Source of the DNA: an uncultured Porphyromonadaceae bacterium | GTDB taxonomy: Bacteria > Bacteroidota > Bacteroidia > Bacteroidales > Muribaculaceae | DNA: 6,516 nucleotides | NCBI GenBank assembly: GCA_947176355.1 | Contig: CAMWQY010000148.1 | Location: forward strand, 1-6,516 | Direction: 5' to 3' | Shown here: in pieces, positions 5,256 through 6,516 of the stretch | Numbering within the stretch: the stretch's first letter is position 1 | How the letters are laid out: every line of letters begins with the position of its first letter | Position numbers and translations under genes: made by a program | The notes under the pieces: model-generated | What the model was told of the DNA's origin: nothing | Database searches by the model: none | What the model saw: only the letters and a program-made list of their open reading frames with translations

Positions 5256-6155
5256 TTAATTGTTGCCGAATAGTTTGGATATTACTTCGGCGGATAAGCC
5301 CATTTCTTTTGCTAACTTAGTTTTTTCTGCAATGGCTTCCGCCCTTCCTTCCGCTCTGCCTTCCACTCTTCCTTCTGCAAGTCCTTCTGTACGTCCTTCT
5401 GCAAAACCTTCGTCACGCCCTTCTTCGCGGGCTGTGTCGAGGACATCGTTCTGGACCATTATGTTGTCGATATGGCGGTCGTAGGCCTGACGCTCTTCCT
5501 TGCTCATGGATAGCACCTTGAGCTTTTCCTTTACTCGCTGCAAGCCGGGGGCTGTGGTGTCGTCTTTTACCATGCCGGTCTTGAGATAGTCCATCCATTC
5601 TTCAAGCGGGGTCTCGGGAATCTTGTCGTAGGCATTTACGCGGACGAGGAAGTATTCCGGGAATACTTGCTTTGGTAGATGCGAGACGATCACTCCATCT
5701 TCCTTGGTGCGGACCACGAGGTCGGTGCCTGTATGTATACCCTTGAATTCGGTGGTGCCGCGGTAGACGTAGTCATCACCTTCGCCGAATTCGCAATAAA
5801 GGATGCTTATGGAATAGACTTTTTTTACCTGGTCATATTTCTCTCCCAAAGCCATGTGCTCTGTGACGGCTTTACATGTGCCGTAGAGTATGCGCTGCAG
5901 ATAGTAGAGCTGGCGAGTGAGCTGCACTTCAACTATGATGATATGCCCTTCGCTGTTCTTTGCCTTTATGTCGACGCGGTTGAATTTGTCGTTGGCGTTA
6001 TCCTGGTTGGATTCGCTTTCGAGGATTTCCTCGATCTTCACATCTTGACCAAAAAGCACGGAGATAAGACCCTCGAGGATCTCGAAGTTTGATTTCTCAC
6101 GGAGGAGGTGCTTGATTGCCCAGTCGAAGCGGATGTATTCGTTGCTCTTGTCCAT
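5256..6155 (-). CDS. Rpn/PD-(D/E)XK family nuclease (putative transposase family)
   Basis: A 299-residue protein of the Rpn-like 'PD-(D/E)XK nuclease family transposase' group common in Bacteroidales. The start (FDWAIKHLLREKSNFEILEGLISVLFG, 10-36) is the family signature. D62 (in RVDIKAK) and E76-V-Q78 (in IIIVEVQL) form the nuclease motif, and all appear intact, so it may cleave DNA. RQLYYLQRILYG (81-92) follows. Residues 245-276 are eight EGxx units, then a short tail (LAKEMGLSAEVISKLFG). Related E. coli Rpn proteins promote RecA-independent recombination and can act in phage defence, with an internal C-terminal product as antitoxin. Its codons look more G+C rich than those of the Thoeris genes, which suggests a different history. 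It has its own promoter and is flanked by 26-base repeats. Despite the family name, no terminal inverted repeats show it to be mobile. Confidence 0.88.
   Translation of the reverse strand: MDKSNEYIRFDWAIKHLLREKSNFEILEGLISVLFGQDVKIEEILESESNQDNANDKFNRVDIKAKNSEGHIIIVEVQLTRQLYYLQRILYGTCKAVTEHMALGEKYDQVKKVYSISILYCEFGEGDDYVYRGTTEFKGIHTGTDLVVRTKEDGVIVSHLPKQVFPEYFLVRVNAYDKIPETPLEEWMDYLKTGMVKDDTTAPGLQRVKEKLKVLSMSKEERQAYDRHIDNIMVQNDVLDTAREEGRDEGFAEGRTEGLAEGRVEGRAEGRAEAIAEKTKLAKEMGLSAEVISKLFGNN
5328..5423 (-). repeat. in-frame 12-base tandem repeats encoding EGxx units
   Basis: Eight consecutive 4-residue units (EGRD, EGFA, EGRT, EGLA, EGRV, EGRA, EGRA and the variant EAIA) are encoded by imperfect 12-base repeats near the 3' end of the Rpn-family gene. 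Such arrays are usual in this family, are probably helical and charged, and can change copy number by slippage without breaking the frame. Confidence 0.85.
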
Positions 6156-6156
6156 A

Positions 6157-6174
6157 TTGCAGCTTTTTCTGCAA
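6157..6174. promoter_or_regulatory. inverted repeat overlapping the Rpn gene -7 box and leader
   Basis: TTGCAG (6157-6162) and CTGCAA (6169-6174) form a perfect 6-base inverted repeat with a 6-base loop. It overlaps the end of the -7 box and stops one base before the start codon at 6155. It could be an operator or a leader hairpin that hides the start region. No Shine-Dalgarno sequence is visible there. Confidence 0.45.
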
Positions 6175-6202
6175 AGATAGGGATTTTTTTTTATATGTGC
6201 AA
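6172..6202 (-). promoter_or_regulatory. Bacteroidota promoter of the Rpn-family gene
   Basis: The minus strand has TTG at 6202-6200 (-33) and TATCTTTG at 6179-6172 (-7, exact TAnnTTTG), with a 20-base spacer that includes an A-tract. Transcription should begin near 6166, giving a leader of only about ten bases. This is the best promoter in the window and strongly supports a Bacteroidota host. Confidence 0.75.
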
Positions 6203-6269
6203 GTGCTGAATAATTAACTATAAACTATGAACGATTAACGAGCAATTTTTTGGGGGAGGTGGGTAAATG

Positions 6270-6286
6270 CCGAACCGGAGGTTCGG
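6270..6286. repeat. 7-base-stem hairpin (CCGAACC-GGA-GGTTCGG)
   Basis: A perfect 7-base G+C-rich stem with a 3-base loop lies between the gene ending at 6430 and the Rpn promoter. It is about 145 bases downstream of that stop and is not followed by a U-tract on the minus strand, so a terminator role is uncertain. It may belong to a repeat unit together with the nearby 26-base repeat. Confidence 0.5.
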
Positions 6287-6311
6287 ACACCGAGACAAAC
6301 AGAGACATAGG

Positions 6312-6337
6312 GTACTCACTGCGTTCGCACCACAATC
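6312..6337 (+). repeat. 26-base direct repeat, copy 2
   Basis: An exact copy of 5175-5200 in the same orientation, upstream of the Rpn-family gene. The bases immediately before and after differ between copies, so identity ends sharply at 26 bases. The start-to-start distance is 1137 bases. Confidence 0.8.
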
Positions 6338-6429
6338 GAGTGCTTTGGTCTTTTTTGTTTGCTTGGGAGGGATCTGTGCTTTTGTGGGAGGCTGGGATGG
6401 CTCACTTCCATAGTTTGACGCGCGGGGAC

Positions 6430-6516
6430 TTATAGGCGGAGGAGGTTGGATTCTATGCGGTCTATGTTTAGGTAGGGGGAGAGGATGTTGGCGTGGACTT
6501 GGAGGAGGGTCAGGAG
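6430..6516 (-). CDS. 3' end of an unidentified gene entering from the right edge (partial)
   Basis: The minus-strand frame starting at base 6516 is open for 28 codons and ends at TAA (6432-6430). The visible C-terminus begins LLTLLQVHANILSPYLN and ends ESNLLRL, a leucine-rich, probably helical tail. Nearly all codons end in C or A with strong C preference, which argues for real coding sequence and contrasts with the A+T-rich codons of the Thoeris genes. The family cannot be identified from 28 residues. It ends about 275 bases before the Rpn-family start, which has its own promoter, so co-transcription is not required. Confidence 0.6.
   Translation of the reverse strand, partial: LLTLLQVHANILSPYLNIDRIESNLLRL

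Noticed and set aside
5328..5423. CRISPR-like array from regularly spaced repeats
   Set aside because: The 12-base periodicity is in frame within a coding region and encodes EGxx units; there are no spacers.
5679..6092. Plus-strand 137-residue frame opposite the Rpn-family gene
   Set aside because: Antisense shadow of a recognised gene; its hydrophobic look comes from complementing charged codons.
6250..6435. Plus-strand 61-residue frame near the right edge
   Set aside because: It runs across the hairpin, the 26-base repeat and the end of the right-edge gene, with composition unlike a protein.

Overview
The window looks like Bacteroidales (Bacteroidota) DNA from an accessory region. Promoter-like sequences match the Bacteroidota consensus (a -33 TTG/TTTG and a -7 TAnnTTTG about 20 bases apart), classical Shine-Dalgarno sites are mostly absent, and the gene families fit gut Bacteroidales. 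No taxon can be fixed from the sequence alone. All convincing genes are on the minus strand.

Layout from left to right: (1) the start of a gene running off the left edge (1-56). (2) A broken insertion-sequence end (about 143-346), probably IS66-like, with its terminal sequence, a good promoter and the first 41 codons of a small transposition ORF. (3) An unrecognised 349-residue protein (391-1440). (4) A gene-poor stretch (1441-1869). (5) A three-gene operon, transcribed right to left: a two-helix membrane protein with a macro domain (3455-4321), then two TIR-domain paralogues (2679-3431 and 1870-2682). I read this as a type II Thoeris anti-phage system with two ThsB sensors. (6) A second insertion-sequence end (from 4471), carrying the same terminal sequence in inverted orientation. 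(7) A small SAP-like/winged-helix-like protein (4595-5140). (8) An Rpn/PD-(D/E)XK family nuclease gene (5256-6155) flanked by a 26-base direct repeat. (9) The end of a gene entering from the right edge (6430-6516).

Proposed working of the system: infection activates one or both TIR proteins, which convert NAD+ into a signalling nucleotide (histidine-ADP-ribose in the characterised type II systems). The macro domain of ThsA binds it, and the membrane helices then damage the inner membrane and stop phage production. The operon and the unknown gene together lie between two matching 16-base IS-end sequences about 4.1 kb apart, which suggests that the unit moved as cargo of insertion sequences. 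The most notable points are the tandem divergent TIR sensors with a shared N-terminal extension, the IS-end bracketing, and the uncharacterised gene inside the same bracket.
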